Assembly (NCBI RefSeq): GCF_042186555.1
Contig: NC_133332.1
Span: forward strand, 211,019,102-211,083,101
DNA: 64,000 nt
DNA from: Aquarana catesbeiana
Lineage: Eukaryota; Chordata; Amphibia; Anura; Ranidae
Direction of reading: 5' to 3'
A program made the position numbers and the translations under genes. Of the stretch, positions 24,260-33,906 are shown in pieces. The notes beneath the pieces were generated by a model. That model had not been told where the DNA came from. It saw nothing but the letters and a program-made list of their open reading frames with translations, and did not search any database. Every line of letters begins with the position of its first letter. Position 1 is the first letter of the stretch.

Positions 24260-24263
24260 GTCT

Positions 24264-24281
24264 TGGCGAGTCATAACAGGA
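24264..24281 (+). other. Candidate primer-binding site (tRNA not assigned)
   Basis: TGGCGAGTCATAACAGGA lies 4 bases after the 5' LTR, where the primer-binding site is expected, and starts with the TGG that pairs with a tRNA CCA end. It only loosely resembles the 3' end of serine tRNAs and I do not recognise a good match. The position is well supported, the primer identity is not. Confidence 0.5.
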
Positions 24282-24352
24282 GTTTGGCAGAGTCTCCAGA
24301 AGGAACCGCGCTTCGATCGGGATCATCGGGAAACGCAGACCTCAAATGCCGG

Positions 24353-24363
24353 CTAGGTAAGCT
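24353..24363 (+). promoter_or_regulatory. Candidate 5' splice donor for env mRNA
   Basis: CTAG|GTAAGC in the leader, with GT at 24357-24358, is a near-perfect donor upstream of gag, where simple retroviruses place the donor for the spliced env message. The matching acceptor near the pol/env junction was not pinned down. Confidence 0.55.
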
Positions 24364-24782
24364 GCCCTTAAGCTTGCTATATTTCTGCCTTTTCCTATGT
24401 ATCCTATCTGTCGGTTCTCAAGGAAACCAGACCACTCTCGGACCTTTCTGGTTGGGTAACGTGTGTGTGTGTGAATGTGTTTGTGTCCCCCTTCACGGGT
24501 TGGACTGTGTGTGGATAGGGAAAATCCTCTGCAGTTCCCTGCGTTGACTCCTTGTGGGCGACCTGGGTCAGAGGCACATGGTAGGGTCAGATAAAACTCA
24601 CAGAGAAGAGAAGAGACGAGGAGGGTCTCTTAATGAGTGTTTTGTCTATTGTCATAAACCCCTTCTATCCACGTAGATAAGTGGAGACTATTCTTGTAAA
24701 TCTGCAGATTTGCTGTACTATTTGTTTTAGAGGCAAGAGGGTGTAGGCACAAGTAGAGAAGAGAGAAGACTGGCCAGTCATT

Positions 24783-26384
24783 ATGGGCATTAAATTAATT
24801 AAGGGAATGAAGGGAGAGAGGCCTTCAGAAAATGCCCAGCGCAAGATGAGCGCTAGAGAATATATGAACCGAAGGTACGGTTCTGCCTATACTGAGCCCC
24901 TAGATAAATGGGTAGAATGGACAAAGGGAACAGCTAAACCTTTAAAATCTGAAGGGACTTTTGATTTAAAAGTATGGCAAACTTTTCTGCACGATTATGG
25001 CCCACTACTGTGCAGTGAAGGAACGTGGAGAATAGCTTGCACATGGGAGACAGAAGCTAAAGTAGCAAATCAAACTGGCTTGACGGAGATATTTAATAAA
25101 AGTACTGCCCAAATTTACTACGTTTGGCCAGAAGACTCTGTAGAGGAGGACCCCCCACCTTATGTGGCTGCCAGTTTGGCTTTAAGGGGTCCACGCACAA
25201 AAGCAAAAGAATTAGATTACATGGAACACACAAAAGATGAGCTATGCAATATAGTAGAGAGCAGAGGTTTAACAGCCCCATATCAACCTACAAAGAGGGA
25301 TTTGGCTCGTATCCTAGAAACAGATGATTGGCATAAATCAAAAGGCACATATGCAAACCTGGATCTCTCTGAACTTAAGGCTTTGGCCAGAGAAAGAGAG
25401 ATAGAGTCTGAACTTCCAGAGCAAACCATAATTTCCAAATTGTGGCAGCAAGATGAAGAGAGAAGGAAGGGAGATGCCAGCCCTTCTGCCCCTGGCATAG
25501 AGAAATCTGTTGCAGTTTATCCTGTCAGAACCCAATTAGTTTTTGAAGGTGATGCTGTTGACAGTAAGTCTCAAATTAAATGGCATGTACCTTTTAGTCC
25601 CCAAGATATGAGAGCCATATTAGAAGGATTGGGAGATCCTAGAAAGAATCCAATTGGGTTTGCAAACAAACTTAGTGCTGCACAGGAAGCATATGAGGCT
25701 TCTGCTACTGACATTCATCAGCTTCTTATTAAAGCAGTGGGAAACAACATGTCTGGCTATATACTTAAAGAATGTGGTGTAGACGTCAAAAATCTAGGTA
25801 AGATGGTTAGTGGACGGGAGGTTTGTGAGAAATTGAAGGAAAAATTGCCCCAAATATATGGACAAACCAGACATGCTGAATTTATGAATGCTAAGCAAGG
25901 GAAAGAGGAAGCAGCAGGGGCTTATTGGAGGCGGTTAAGTGAGATGGCTGAGGAAGCAGGCATTAAAATAGAGGAAGAGAAGGCGGGAGAAACTGCAAGT
26001 CCATCTACACAACTGGTGAAACAAAGGTTTCTTGATGGTTTAATACCCCAGTTGAAAGAAAAGTTGTTCACAGCAAGGCCTGAGGCAGGCAATATGTCTA
26101 TTCGAGACGTCCTGCCTATCCTGTTGTCCATAGAAAACAGGATTAACCAAAAAGACAGCAAACCCAAGGTAATGTACATGGGGAAGCAGAGAGGAAAAGG
26201 AAGAGGTAGAGGCAAAGGCAATTTCAGAAATCATGGCAATCGGGGACCAATTATATGCTACAATTGTGATGGGGAAGGACACATAGCCAAATTCTGCCAT
26301 CTTCCTGACCGTAGACTAGAAAAGAGCTTAGAGGCCCCTCATGCTGATCCCAGTTCTCTGCCAAAAGCAGTGGATCAGGCATAG
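24783..26384 (+). CDS. gag: Retroviral Gag polyprotein (533 aa)
   Basis: Gag assembles the virion at the membrane and packages genomic RNA. The ATG at 24783 gives an N-terminal MG, so myristoylation is possible. The matrix-like region (1-130) ends near a PPPY late motif (124-127). Residues about 147-182 and 192-225 form two helix-turn-helix-like segments of SAP/HeH character (TKDELCNIVESRGL with TKRDLARIL; then LDLSELKALARERE). A PSAP motif follows at 234-237. A capsid-like domain starts about 265 (WHVPFSPQDM) and a QGKEEAAGAYWRRL stretch at 372-385 fits the major homology region. Nucleocapsid is RG-rich (469-480) with one knuckle, C492-X2-C495-X4-H500-X4-C505. The frame ends in UAG at 26382, which is in phase with pol. 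The domain order is typical, but the SAP-like pair is unusual. Confidence 0.93.
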   Translation: MGIKLIKGMKGERPSENAQRKMSAREYMNRRYGSAYTEPLDKWVEWTKGTAKPLKSEGTFDLKVWQTFLHDYGPLLCSEGTWRIACTWETEAKVANQTGLTEIFNKSTAQIYYVWPEDSVEEDPPPYVAASLALRGPRTKAKELDYMEHTKDELCNIVESRGLTAPYQPTKRDLARILETDDWHKSKGTYANLDLSELKALAREREIESELPEQTIISKLWQQDEERRKGDASPSAPGIEKSVAVYPVRTQLVFEGDAVDSKSQIKWHVPFSPQDMRAILEGLGDPRKNPIGFANKLSAAQEAYEASATDIHQLLIKAVGNNMSGYILKECGVDVKNLGKMVSGREVCEKLKEKLPQIYGQTRHAEFMNAKQGKEEAAGAYWRRLSEMAEEAGIKIEEEKAGETASPSTQLVKQRFLDGLIPQLKEKLFTARPEAGNMSIRDVLPILLSIENRINQKDSKPKVMYMGKQRGKGRGRGKGNFRNHGNRGPIICYNCDGEGHIAKFCHLPDRRLEKSLEAPHADPSSLPKAVDQA

Positions 26385-26393
26385 GAAAATGGC
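26382..26393 (+). promoter_or_regulatory. Gag-pol UAG readthrough junction
   Basis: The gag stop codon TAG (26382-26384) is followed in the same frame by GAA AAT GGC and then open pol sequence to 29990. With no frame change and no other stop, Pol is most simply made by occasional suppression of this UAG, as known for gamma- and epsilonretroviruses. A downstream stimulatory RNA fold was not established. Confidence 0.8.
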
Positions 26394-29300
26394 ATGCCAG
26401 TATCAATCATGTTAAATAGGGGAGACAATGGTCCCGAGGCCAGAGTAAAAGTATTTTTACAAGAACTCCCCTATCCTGGAGGAGAAACAGAATTAACCTG
26501 TTTAATTGATACTGGTGCAAGCCGAAGTGTTTTTAATATAGAGGACTTACCTCCAGGATTATTATCTACAAATGTTATCTCTGGTGTTGGCCTAACCGGG
26601 ACCTCTACTGATTTGGTTGAGTCCAAGCCACTTAAACTTAGGCTAGGACAGCAAACTGAAATTGTCACTAAAGTGTTAGTTTCAGACACAGTTCCTACCA
26701 ATCTTTTGGGAGCTGACATTTTGAACCAAATTCTAGCAAACATAGACTACACTCCTACAGGAGTCCAAGTGGTCAGTAGTCTATCAGGAGAAGTTTTAAA
26801 TTCTGCCTGTGGAGTATTTTTAATCCAAGACTCCACTCTGCCATTTCCACCAGAATTGAAAGTGATTCCCACTGAATTATGGGCCACCAGCAAATATGAT
26901 GTAGGTCTGCTGGATTGCACCCCAGTCATGATAAAAATTAAACCAGGAGCCCATCTCCCACAGATTAAACAGTACCCACTGAGTATTGCTCAGACTGAGG
27001 GAATAAAGGATCAAATCACTCAACTGAAAGCAGCAGGGGTTGTTGTACCAATTAAGTCCCAGGTCAATACACCCCTGTTCCCAATTGCAAAGAAGCCAGA
27101 CAAGAAGGGTGGGCAGGTGACATATCGCATGGTGCATGATTTGAGAGCCATTAACAATATAATAGAGGCAGATACCCCGATCGTGCCCAACCCCCGCACT
27201 TTACTAAGTGGAATACCTGCCTCCAGCACCTGCTTTACAGTGATTGATCTTGCAAATGCTTTCTTTTCGGTGCCCCTGCACCCAGATTGCTGGCACCTTT
27301 TTTCATTTACCCATGATGCCCAAAAGTTAGCATGGACAAGATTGCCCCAAGGCTGTGTGAGTAGCCCCTCTGAATATAATACTGCGTTAAAGCAAGTATT
27401 GGACCAATGGTCCCCCTTACACCCAAACACAGTTTTGCTTCAGTACATAGACGATTTGCTTATTTGTTCTGATACAAAGGACATTTGTAGCAGAGAAACA
27501 GTAAGCCTTCTCCTGTTTCTCTATAACAGTAACAACAAAGTTAGCAAAGATAAGCTACAATACTGCCAAGAGAAAGTGATCTTCCTGGGTCACTGCATTT
27601 CACATGGAATCCGTCACCTAACCCCAGATCGAGTTAAAACTCTACAAAACTTTGAAAAGCCAAAAAATGTACGGCAACTACGTGCCTTCCTGGGGTTAGT
27701 GGGATATTGTAGGGACTGGATTCCAAATGCATCAGAACTTATGGCTCCTCTATATGAGGCTACCACTAGAAACCCTTTCAAACTCACATGGGACAATGAA
27801 TTGCAGATGAAGGAGCTTATTAAAATTTTGTCTGAAGCTCCCGCCATTGGACTTCCTGACTATACTAAGACTTTCTCGTTGTTCTGTCATGAAGTCAATG
27901 GATTTGCTGCAGGTGTACTCACCCAGCTACATGGAGACAAACAGAGGCCTGTGATGTATGTATCAGCCTCATTAGACCCTGTCATCAAAGGCTCCCCCAG
28001 TTGTATGCGAGCCATAGCAGCCTGCATTTTGCTGCTAGACAAAGTAACGGAGCTTGTACTAGATTCTGCTCTGATCCTGTATGTGCCACATGCAGTACAG
28101 GAAATCATGAATCAAGTAAATACTAGACATGTGTCTGCCAGTAGATTTGACAAGTACCAGTCTGCTCTTTTTGCTCCATCGAATTTAACAATCAAACGAT
28201 GTGTTACTTTAAATCCGGCTACTCTTCTTCCTATAATTGATGAGGAAGATGCAACAAATGGTACTGATGTAGAACCTGAGAGTTTTTCTCATGATTGTAT
28301 GGCTCTTATGGAGGTAGAAAGGGCCTCTGTCACACCAGCAAAAGATGAGCCCTTATCAGATTGTGACACACACTTATTCGTAGATGGTTCCAGATTTTAC
28401 ACTGACGATGGTCAGCCACACACAGGGTTTGCTGTAACCACTACAGACACCATTTTACATCAGGAAGCATTGAAACCCCAGATGTCAGCACAGGAAGCGG
28501 AGTTGTATGCTGTAGTCAAAGCATGTCATCTCCTAGAGAATCAAAGGGGAAATGTTTACACTGACAGCAGATATGCATTTGGAATAGCCCACGATTTTGG
28601 GCCTATCTGGAAAGCACGACACTTTCTGACTAGTGCAGGGAAGCCAGTGAGACATGCAAAACTCATAGAGCGGCTATTTGAGGCCTTTCAGAAACCAGCA
28701 GAAGTTGCCATCTTGAAGGTAAAAGGGCATGCAAGGGGAAGTGACATGACAGCCAGAGGAAATGCTTTAGCGGACCAAGCGGCAAAGGATGCTGCCCTTA
28801 TGGCATTTGGAGTCACATCCACTGTAGGGGTCGCCCAGGTAGCGGGGACAGATTCCCCTCATCAAGAGCAGTGGGATGTAGAAACTCTAATTCAGTTGCA
28901 GAACCAGGCCCCTGATGAAGAGAAGGATAAGTGGATCAAATGTAATGCTACCCAAAATCAGCAGGGCCTGTGGAGCGCTGACAACAGGTGGTGTCTACCC
29001 AGGAGTTTGTACCCAGTTTTAGCACAGCTGGCACATGGCGTCAGTCATCTTGCTAAGGGCGCAATGGTGGCACTTACTGACTGCTATTGGATAGCACCTG
29101 GATTTAGTGCATTTGCAGCCAGGTTTTGTGCTTCATGTCTCACTTGTGCTCTGTACAATGCAGGGAGGCCTGTTCATGTTCCCCAAAGGCATTCTCCAAA
29201 GCCAGATTTCCCTTTCCAAAGAATTCAAATAGACTACATTCAGATGCCCAGAATAGGCACCTATGAGTTTGCTTTAGTGTGTGTTGACATGTTTTCAGGT

Positions 29301-29990
29301 TGGCCCGAGAGCTGGCCAGTAGCCAAAGCAAATGCAAAAACAACAGCAAAGAAAATTTTGAATGAAATAGTTTGTAGATATGGAGTTCCTGAAACTATTG
29401 AGAGTGACAGAGGAACCCATTTTACTGGGGAAGTAATGAAAGAGGTAATGGAAGCATTTCACATACAGCAAGCTTTCCATACACCTTATCATCCACAAAG
29501 TAGTGGTAAAGTTGAGAGACTTAATGGAATTTTGAAAAACAGATGTGCAAAAATTAAAGCAGATACAGGAAAAGGATGGGTGGAAGCTTTGCCATTAGCC
29601 CTATATTCTGTAAGAACTACCCCTAAACAACCACATGGGCTGTCCCCCTATGAGATTTTATTTGGAGGGCCACCCAAAACAGGGCTATATTTTCCCCAAC
29701 AGTTGCAGGCTTCTCACTCTAATCTGTTAGAATATGTTCAGATTTTGCAAAGAACATTGAATAAAATACATGAAGGTGTTTATAAATCTATCCCCGACCC
29801 AGATTCTGTTTCAGGTATTCACAGAATCCAACCAGGTGACTGGGTGGTGGTCAAGCGACACGTCAGAAAGCCACTAGAACCAAAATTTGACGGACCACAT
29901 TTGGTGCTTTTGACAACCGGTTCTGCTGTCAAGTTGGAAGGAAAACCCACCTGGATTCACGCCAGTCACTGCAAGAAAATCCTGAAGTGA
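26394..29990 (+). CDS. pol: Retroviral Pol: protease, reverse transcriptase, RNase H, integrase
   Basis: An uninterrupted frame of 1198 codons from the first Met; translation probably enters from gag by readthrough at 26385. Protease: LIDTGASRS (DTG at 39-41) and NLLGADIL. Reverse transcriptase about 165-520: FTVIDLANAFF (catalytic D285), RLPQGCVSSPS, and YIDD at 351-354. RNase H about 655-800: FVDGSRF (D664), QEAELYAV (E703), YTDSRYA (D724) and NALADQAAK (D794). Integrase about 850-1198: zinc site H881/H885 with C915/C918, core D947, D1005 and E1041 with exactly 35 residues between the last two, and a GPY/F-like tail (KFDGPHLVLL near 1165). The length is normal for class I retroviruses and no catalytic residue is missing. 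No chromodomain is present. It overlaps env by one base. Confidence 0.95.
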   Translation: MPVSIMLNRGDNGPEARVKVFLQELPYPGGETELTCLIDTGASRSVFNIEDLPPGLLSTNVISGVGLTGTSTDLVESKPLKLRLGQQTEIVTKVLVSDTVPTNLLGADILNQILANIDYTPTGVQVVSSLSGEVLNSACGVFLIQDSTLPFPPELKVIPTELWATSKYDVGLLDCTPVMIKIKPGAHLPQIKQYPLSIAQTEGIKDQITQLKAAGVVVPIKSQVNTPLFPIAKKPDKKGGQVTYRMVHDLRAINNIIEADTPIVPNPRTLLSGIPASSTCFTVIDLANAFFSVPLHPDCWHLFSFTHDAQKLAWTRLPQGCVSSPSEYNTALKQVLDQWSPLHPNTVLLQYIDDLLICSDTKDICSRETVSLLLFLYNSNNKVSKDKLQYCQEKVIFLGHCISHGIRHLTPDRVKTLQNFEKPKNVRQLRAFLGLVGYCRDWIPNASELMAPLYEATTRNPFKLTWDNELQMKELIKILSEAPAIGLPDYTKTFSLFCHEVNGFAAGVLTQLHGDKQRPVMYVSASLDPVIKGSPSCMRAIAACILLLDKVTELVLDSALILYVPHAVQEIMNQVNTRHVSASRFDKYQSALFAPSNLTIKRCVTLNPATLLPIIDEEDATNGTDVEPESFSHDCMALMEVERASVTPAKDEPLSDCDTHLFVDGSRFYTDDGQPHTGFAVTTTDTILHQEALKPQMSAQEAELYAVVKACHLLENQRGNVYTDSRYAFGIAHDFGPIWKARHFLTSAGKPVRHAKLIERLFEAFQKPAEVAILKVKGHARGSDMTARGNALADQAAKDAALMAFGVTSTVGVAQVAGTDSPHQEQWDVETLIQLQNQAPDEEKDKWIKCNATQNQQGLWSADNRWCLPRSLYPVLAQLAHGVSHLAKGAMVALTDCYWIAPGFSAFAARFCASCLTCALYNAGRPVHVPQRHSPKPDFPFQRIQIDYIQMPRIGTYEFALVCVDMFSGWPESWPVAKANAKTTAKKILNEIVCRYGVPETIESDRGTHFTGEVMKEVMEAFHIQQAFHTPYHPQSSGKVERLNGILKNRCAKIKADTGKGWVEALPLALYSVRTTPKQPHGLSPYEILFGGPPKTGLYFPQQLQASHSNLLEYVQILQRTLNKIHEGVYKSIPDPDSVSGIHRIQPGDWVVVKRHVRKPLEPKFDGPHLVLLTTGSAVKLEGKPTWIHASHCKKILK

Positions 29991-31267
29991 TGATATCCTT
30001 TGAAAAAAAGATGATAATGTTTCTTTTCTTTTTGTTGTTTGTGAGAACTGAGACATGGAAAAATAACCCTTTCATCCAAATGTTAAAATTGTATGCAACC
30101 CATAGCAACGCTAGTAACTGCTGGGTGTGTTCTCACTTACATCCCCAAACAGGAACAATACCCATGATAGCAATGCCTCTCAATTTCACTGATCTAAACA
30201 GGACCAGAATAAATGGCTCATACATAGTCTCCACAGCTAATGAGCACAGATCAGTAACTTTGATGGTTTTGAAACAGATAAACACTCCACAGATTTGTTT
30301 AAACATTACATGCCCGTTTAACACTAAATGTACATGGTTGGGCAATTCAGATTGCACTGGAGCAAAAATTACAGTTTATGGAGGAAACTATGGTCAATAT
30401 TATTATATCCCAGATCCAGAACTAAATAGAACCCTTTATAGTACAAATTGCTCACAGTTTCCAATATGTGAAAATATCGGTTTCCTGAGATTCCATGTTA
30501 TTGCTTCCAGTTTTTTAGGAGCAGGCATACCGTCCATACGTAGAGGGTTATATTATATATGTGGAAATAAAGCTTACGCCTGGCTTCCTACTAATGTTAC
30601 AGGTACATGTTATATTGGGAAGTTAGTACCTGCTTTGGCTGTTCGCAAAGATACAGTGCGACCAGATCAAAGTCCAGAATACCCTTTAGTGTTCAAAAGA
30701 GAGCTGTTCACTGAAGGTGACATGACATGGTCATGGTTCCCTTCCTGGACAGGATGGGGAATTGAAGCAATGAAAAGACTAAATAATTACACTAGAATTG
30801 TAGATGAGATTATTAACCTTACTACCACTGATATAGGTTTATTAAATGAAGAAATGGCTCAGCTTAAAAAAGTAGTATTAGAGCACAGATTAACGCTAAA
30901 TTATCTCACTGCAGCTCAAGGTGGGATGTGTAAGATATTTCACACTGACTGTTGTATATACATTTCTGATAATGAGGACATTATTAAAGGGCATCTTGCT
31001 AAGATAAGAGAACTACAGAATAAGGCCAGAGATATTGCTAAAGATGGATGGAACCCCTTTCAGGGTTTAGGAGGTTTTGGTGATTTTTTATATGGCATAG
31101 CAACATGGTTACAGAAACTAGGCGCTTACATTGTGATGTTCCTATTTCTCATGTTTGTTATTTACTTCCTCATCAGGCTATGCCTCTGTGTGACTACCCG
31201 CTGTACCAACAAATGTACCACCAGCCCTGATGAACCCATTATTGTGAGAAAGCTAGGAGAGAGCTGA
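29990..31267 (+). CDS. env: Retroviral Env glycoprotein, compact (425 aa)
   Basis: Env mediates receptor binding and membrane fusion. The first ATG (29990) overlaps the pol stop; an inner ATG lies just before the hydrophobic signal (MFLFFLLFV). The surface part has NCWVCSH near residue 45, the CXXC type linked to surface-transmembrane disulfide exchange, and about ten N-glycosylation sites over the whole protein. The transmembrane part has a heptad-like helix, then a C-X6-CC motif (CKIFHTDCC, about 314-322), a membrane span about 378-400 and a short Cys-containing tail. At 425 residues it is much shorter than usual gamma-type Env. No clear furin site (RXKR/RXRR) is visible; only isolated basic pairs occur between the CWVC region and the helix, next to a Trp-rich stretch (WSWFPSWTGW). 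The frame has no break. Confidence 0.9.
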   Translation: MISFEKKMIMFLFFLLFVRTETWKNNPFIQMLKLYATHSNASNCWVCSHLHPQTGTIPMIAMPLNFTDLNRTRINGSYIVSTANEHRSVTLMVLKQINTPQICLNITCPFNTKCTWLGNSDCTGAKITVYGGNYGQYYYIPDPELNRTLYSTNCSQFPICENIGFLRFHVIASSFLGAGIPSIRRGLYYICGNKAYAWLPTNVTGTCYIGKLVPALAVRKDTVRPDQSPEYPLVFKRELFTEGDMTWSWFPSWTGWGIEAMKRLNNYTRIVDEIINLTTTDIGLLNEEMAQLKKVVLEHRLTLNYLTAAQGGMCKIFHTDCCIYISDNEDIIKGHLAKIRELQNKARDIAKDGWNPFQGLGGFGDFLYGIATWLQKLGAYIVMFLFLMFVIYFLIRLCLCVTTRCTNKCTTSPDEPIIVRKLGES

Positions 31268-31354
31268 ACAGGACGCCGTCTCTCTGCGCCAATGTAACAG
31301 GAGTTACCAGCAATCGGCTGAACGTAACGCGGAGAAGAATGGTGTCAAATAAAC

Positions 31355-31367
31355 AAAAGGGGGGAAA
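31355..31367 (+). other. Provirus polypurine tract
   Basis: AAAAGGGGGGAAA lies directly before the 3' LTR, the expected primer for plus-strand DNA synthesis. It is intact and abuts the TG of the LTR. Confidence 0.85.
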
Positions 31368-31770
31368 TGACATGGACATTCATTGTACTGTTCATTTAAG
31401 CACAAGAGAATCCATTTTGTTCTCACTGTTGAAATGTGTTCTGTAACCTTCACCTAACACACAGACACTTCTCCTACTAAACGCTCTCTACTCCCCCCTC
31501 CCTTTTCAAGGTTTAACTTTTGCAATTGTTCTATTCGCTAGTTTTTAATAATATATTTCTATTTGTTAGCTTTTAATAACATATTGCTATTTGTTACTTT
31601 TTAATAACATCTCACACCACCCCTTTCTTATCTATGTATAAAATAACATGCAATAATAAATTTTTCACTGAACGGACATTTTAAACACAGTGATTGAGTC
31701 CTGTGAATCTGTTCCTGCAGCTGCAGTATTAACTTTGTTTTAGAGTCCCAATCAGAAATCAGTCATATCA
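31368..31770 (+). repeat. Provirus 3' LTR
   Basis: 403 bp, same ends and apparently the same sequence as the 5' LTR. TATAAAA is at 31637-31643 and the AATAAA that would terminate viral transcripts is at 31655-31660. It is followed by the ATAC target duplication at 31771-31774. Confidence 0.95.
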
Positions 31771-31991
31771 ATACTGAGGCACACCTCCAGCTCTCATTGG
31801 CCCTCTAATGACTCATCCTCCCTCCCTAGCAAACTCGTGAGAGAAAGAGCTCTGCATAATGTAATAAGCTTAGGCTTTTTTCCCAGACAAGAAACAGGGC
31901 TGTATTTACTGGCAGAAAAAAAATGTTTTACTATCTAAAGTTAAAACAAGGGCAGAGGATTTAATAGATGGACAGATGAAAATGACTGAAG

Positions 31992-32479
31992 TTAAAGCGG
32001 GGTTCCACCCAAATTTTGAACAATATCTGTATGTATTCTCTTCCTTGCCTAGATGCTGACATGCCGTTTAAAAAAATTTAAATCGCCGTAATTACCTTTT
32101 ATTTTTCTATTCTTCTTTGCACTTCCTGGTTCTCCTCCCGTGGGAGTAGGCGTGTTTCTAGCCTCTCCCAGACTCCTGGGAGCTAGTCTCAGGCTTCCCA
32201 GGATGCCACTGAGCATGTGCGGGAACGAGCGGTGAATGCTGGGAGCACAGCATTCACCACATCCAGGAAATAAATGCTTGTGGGCTTCAAATGCCCACAA
32301 TGAAGATGGAAACCGCCTGCAGTGAATAATATAAGTTATTCTTTCCGACGAAATCTGACACAGGCGGACATATTACACACAATATGTGAGTATGTAATGC
32401 TGAGAAGAAAAGTTTGTGAATGAACTCAAAAAAAAAAAAAAAAAAAAAAAAACGATAGATAGGTGGACCCCCGCTTTAA
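31992..32479. repeat. TTAAAG-type MITE
   Basis: Ends TTAAAGCGGGGTTCCACCC and GGTGGACCCCCGCTTTAA form an inverted pair. Contains an A run at 32429-32451. Confidence 0.65.
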
Positions 32480-32724
32480 GGTTGTGTGAAAACAGGAAAC
32501 AGGACTTTTAAAAGTAATCAAACTGGATGCAATGACGCATCTCCTGATTGGCTGGTTCTATTTTTTAATCTGCACAGGATAGCAGTGTTGTGGTGTGAAC
32601 AGGGCACATAGAAAACAATTGTTTTCTTTGTGCCCTCACAGAAACAGGTGCAGAAAAACTCATGTCTCTGCACATTCTGTGGAGGCCTACAGGCCAAGTT
32701 CACCTTAAGTAACATGTTACACCC

Positions 32725-33170
32725 ATATTTAAAGCGATTGTAAAGGCTTAACATTTTTTACCTTCATGTATTCTATGCATGAAAGTAAAAACCCTTCTGT
32801 GTGCAGCCGCCCCCCCCCCTAAAACTTACCTGAGCCCCATCTTGATCCAGCAATGTGCATGACCACCTCAGCTCTCCCGAGTGTCTCCCTCCTCATTGGC
32901 TGAGACAGCAGCGGTAGCCATTGGCTCCTGCTGATCAGTAAGTCAATGAGGAGAGAGTGGGGGCGAGTCGAGCTCCATGTGTGAATGGACACACAGAGCA
33001 GTGGCTCAGGAGCCAGCATGCTCGGGTGCCCGCATACTAGCAGACTGCTTGCAATGGCGACATTAGGCAGGAGGGTGGGACCTGGAGTGCCAGCAAGGTA
33101 CAAGAACAGAGGAGGATCAGGGCTGCTCTGTACAAAACTACTGCACAGCACAAGATAAACGTTTTCTTTT
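32725..33170. repeat. Dispersed repeat, sister of 1865-2310
   Basis: Shares ordered blocks with 1865-2310, both beginning near GATTGTAAAGG and ending near GGATCAGGGCT and a CTGTnCAAAAC block. No coding function seen. Confidence 0.55.
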
Positions 33171-33314
33171 TAATACCAAACACAATGTTTAATGTAATTT
33201 TAAGATGCAGCATGTTACTATTAAGGAAAGAAAAAAACCTTGCTTGCGCTGCCTGACTCACAGTACTAAACCCACAAGAGCTGCTGCTAGCACCCTGAGT
33301 TCCCACATGAACAA

Positions 33315-33318
<4 letters not shown>

Positions 33319-33375
<57 letters not shown>
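33319..33375. repeat. (AT)n microsatellite
   Basis: About 28 AT dinucleotides; the open frames here are artefacts. Confidence 0.97.
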
Positions 33376-33378
<3 letters not shown>

Positions 33379-33807
33379 CTGTGCTGCTGACACTTAAAGT
33401 GATTGAAAGTATCATTAAAAAATAAATAAATAAATAAAAACACAACACACACATACATGTTATACTTACCTGCTCTGGTAAGTGATAAGGTATATACTCA
33501 TAATACTGCATATACAGATACTGCAAGACATGATAACGTTGAAAATCAAACACCATACAGATGTACTAGCACCTGTATAATAATACAATAGTACTGATGA
33601 TATAAATAATCATTCAAATAATTAAGTGAGTTCAAACCAACCACCTATACAAAAGTGAATATAATGCAAAAAAAAAAAACAAAACAAAATCTTCAGTAAT
33701 CACCCCACTGCCCTGCTAGTACAAAAATAGAGCAAATTAGTGAAAATTAGGCCAAATAAAAAATAAACATTGTGAAGCGCTCCAATACACTAAAAATATA
33801 TAGTGAG

Positions 33808-33810
<3 letters not shown>

Positions 33811-33873
<63 letters not shown>

Positions 33874-33906
33874 CATACACACACACACACACACATACAT
33901 ACACAC
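33811..33906. repeat. Compound (AT)n-(AC)n microsatellite
   Basis: About 25 AT dinucleotides, then CATATACATATACATAC, then an (AC)n run to about 33894. Confidence 0.96.

Larger units (their letters stand above)
23857..31770 (+). mobile_element. Full-length endogenous retrovirus (provirus), apparently intact
   Basis: A 7,914-bp provirus: LTR, leader, gag, pol, env, polypurine tract, LTR. The element begins TG and ends CA and is flanked by ATAC at 23853-23856 and 31771-31774, a 4-bp target duplication as made by gammaretroviral-type integrases. The two 403-bp LTRs appear identical when read side by side. All three genes are open. Gag and pol are in one frame with one UAG between them. One CCHC knuckle, the IN DX35E spacing, the GPY-like IN tail and CX6CC in Env place it among class I (gamma/epsilon-like) retroviruses. 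No accessory gene is visible. It lies antisense in intron 1 of the QSOX2-like gene. Identical LTRs imply recent integration or recent gene conversion. Confidence 0.95.

Noticed and set aside
24264..24281. Serine tRNA primer-binding site
   Set aside because: Only the first bases and a short inner stretch agree with serine tRNA 3' ends, which is too little for a call.
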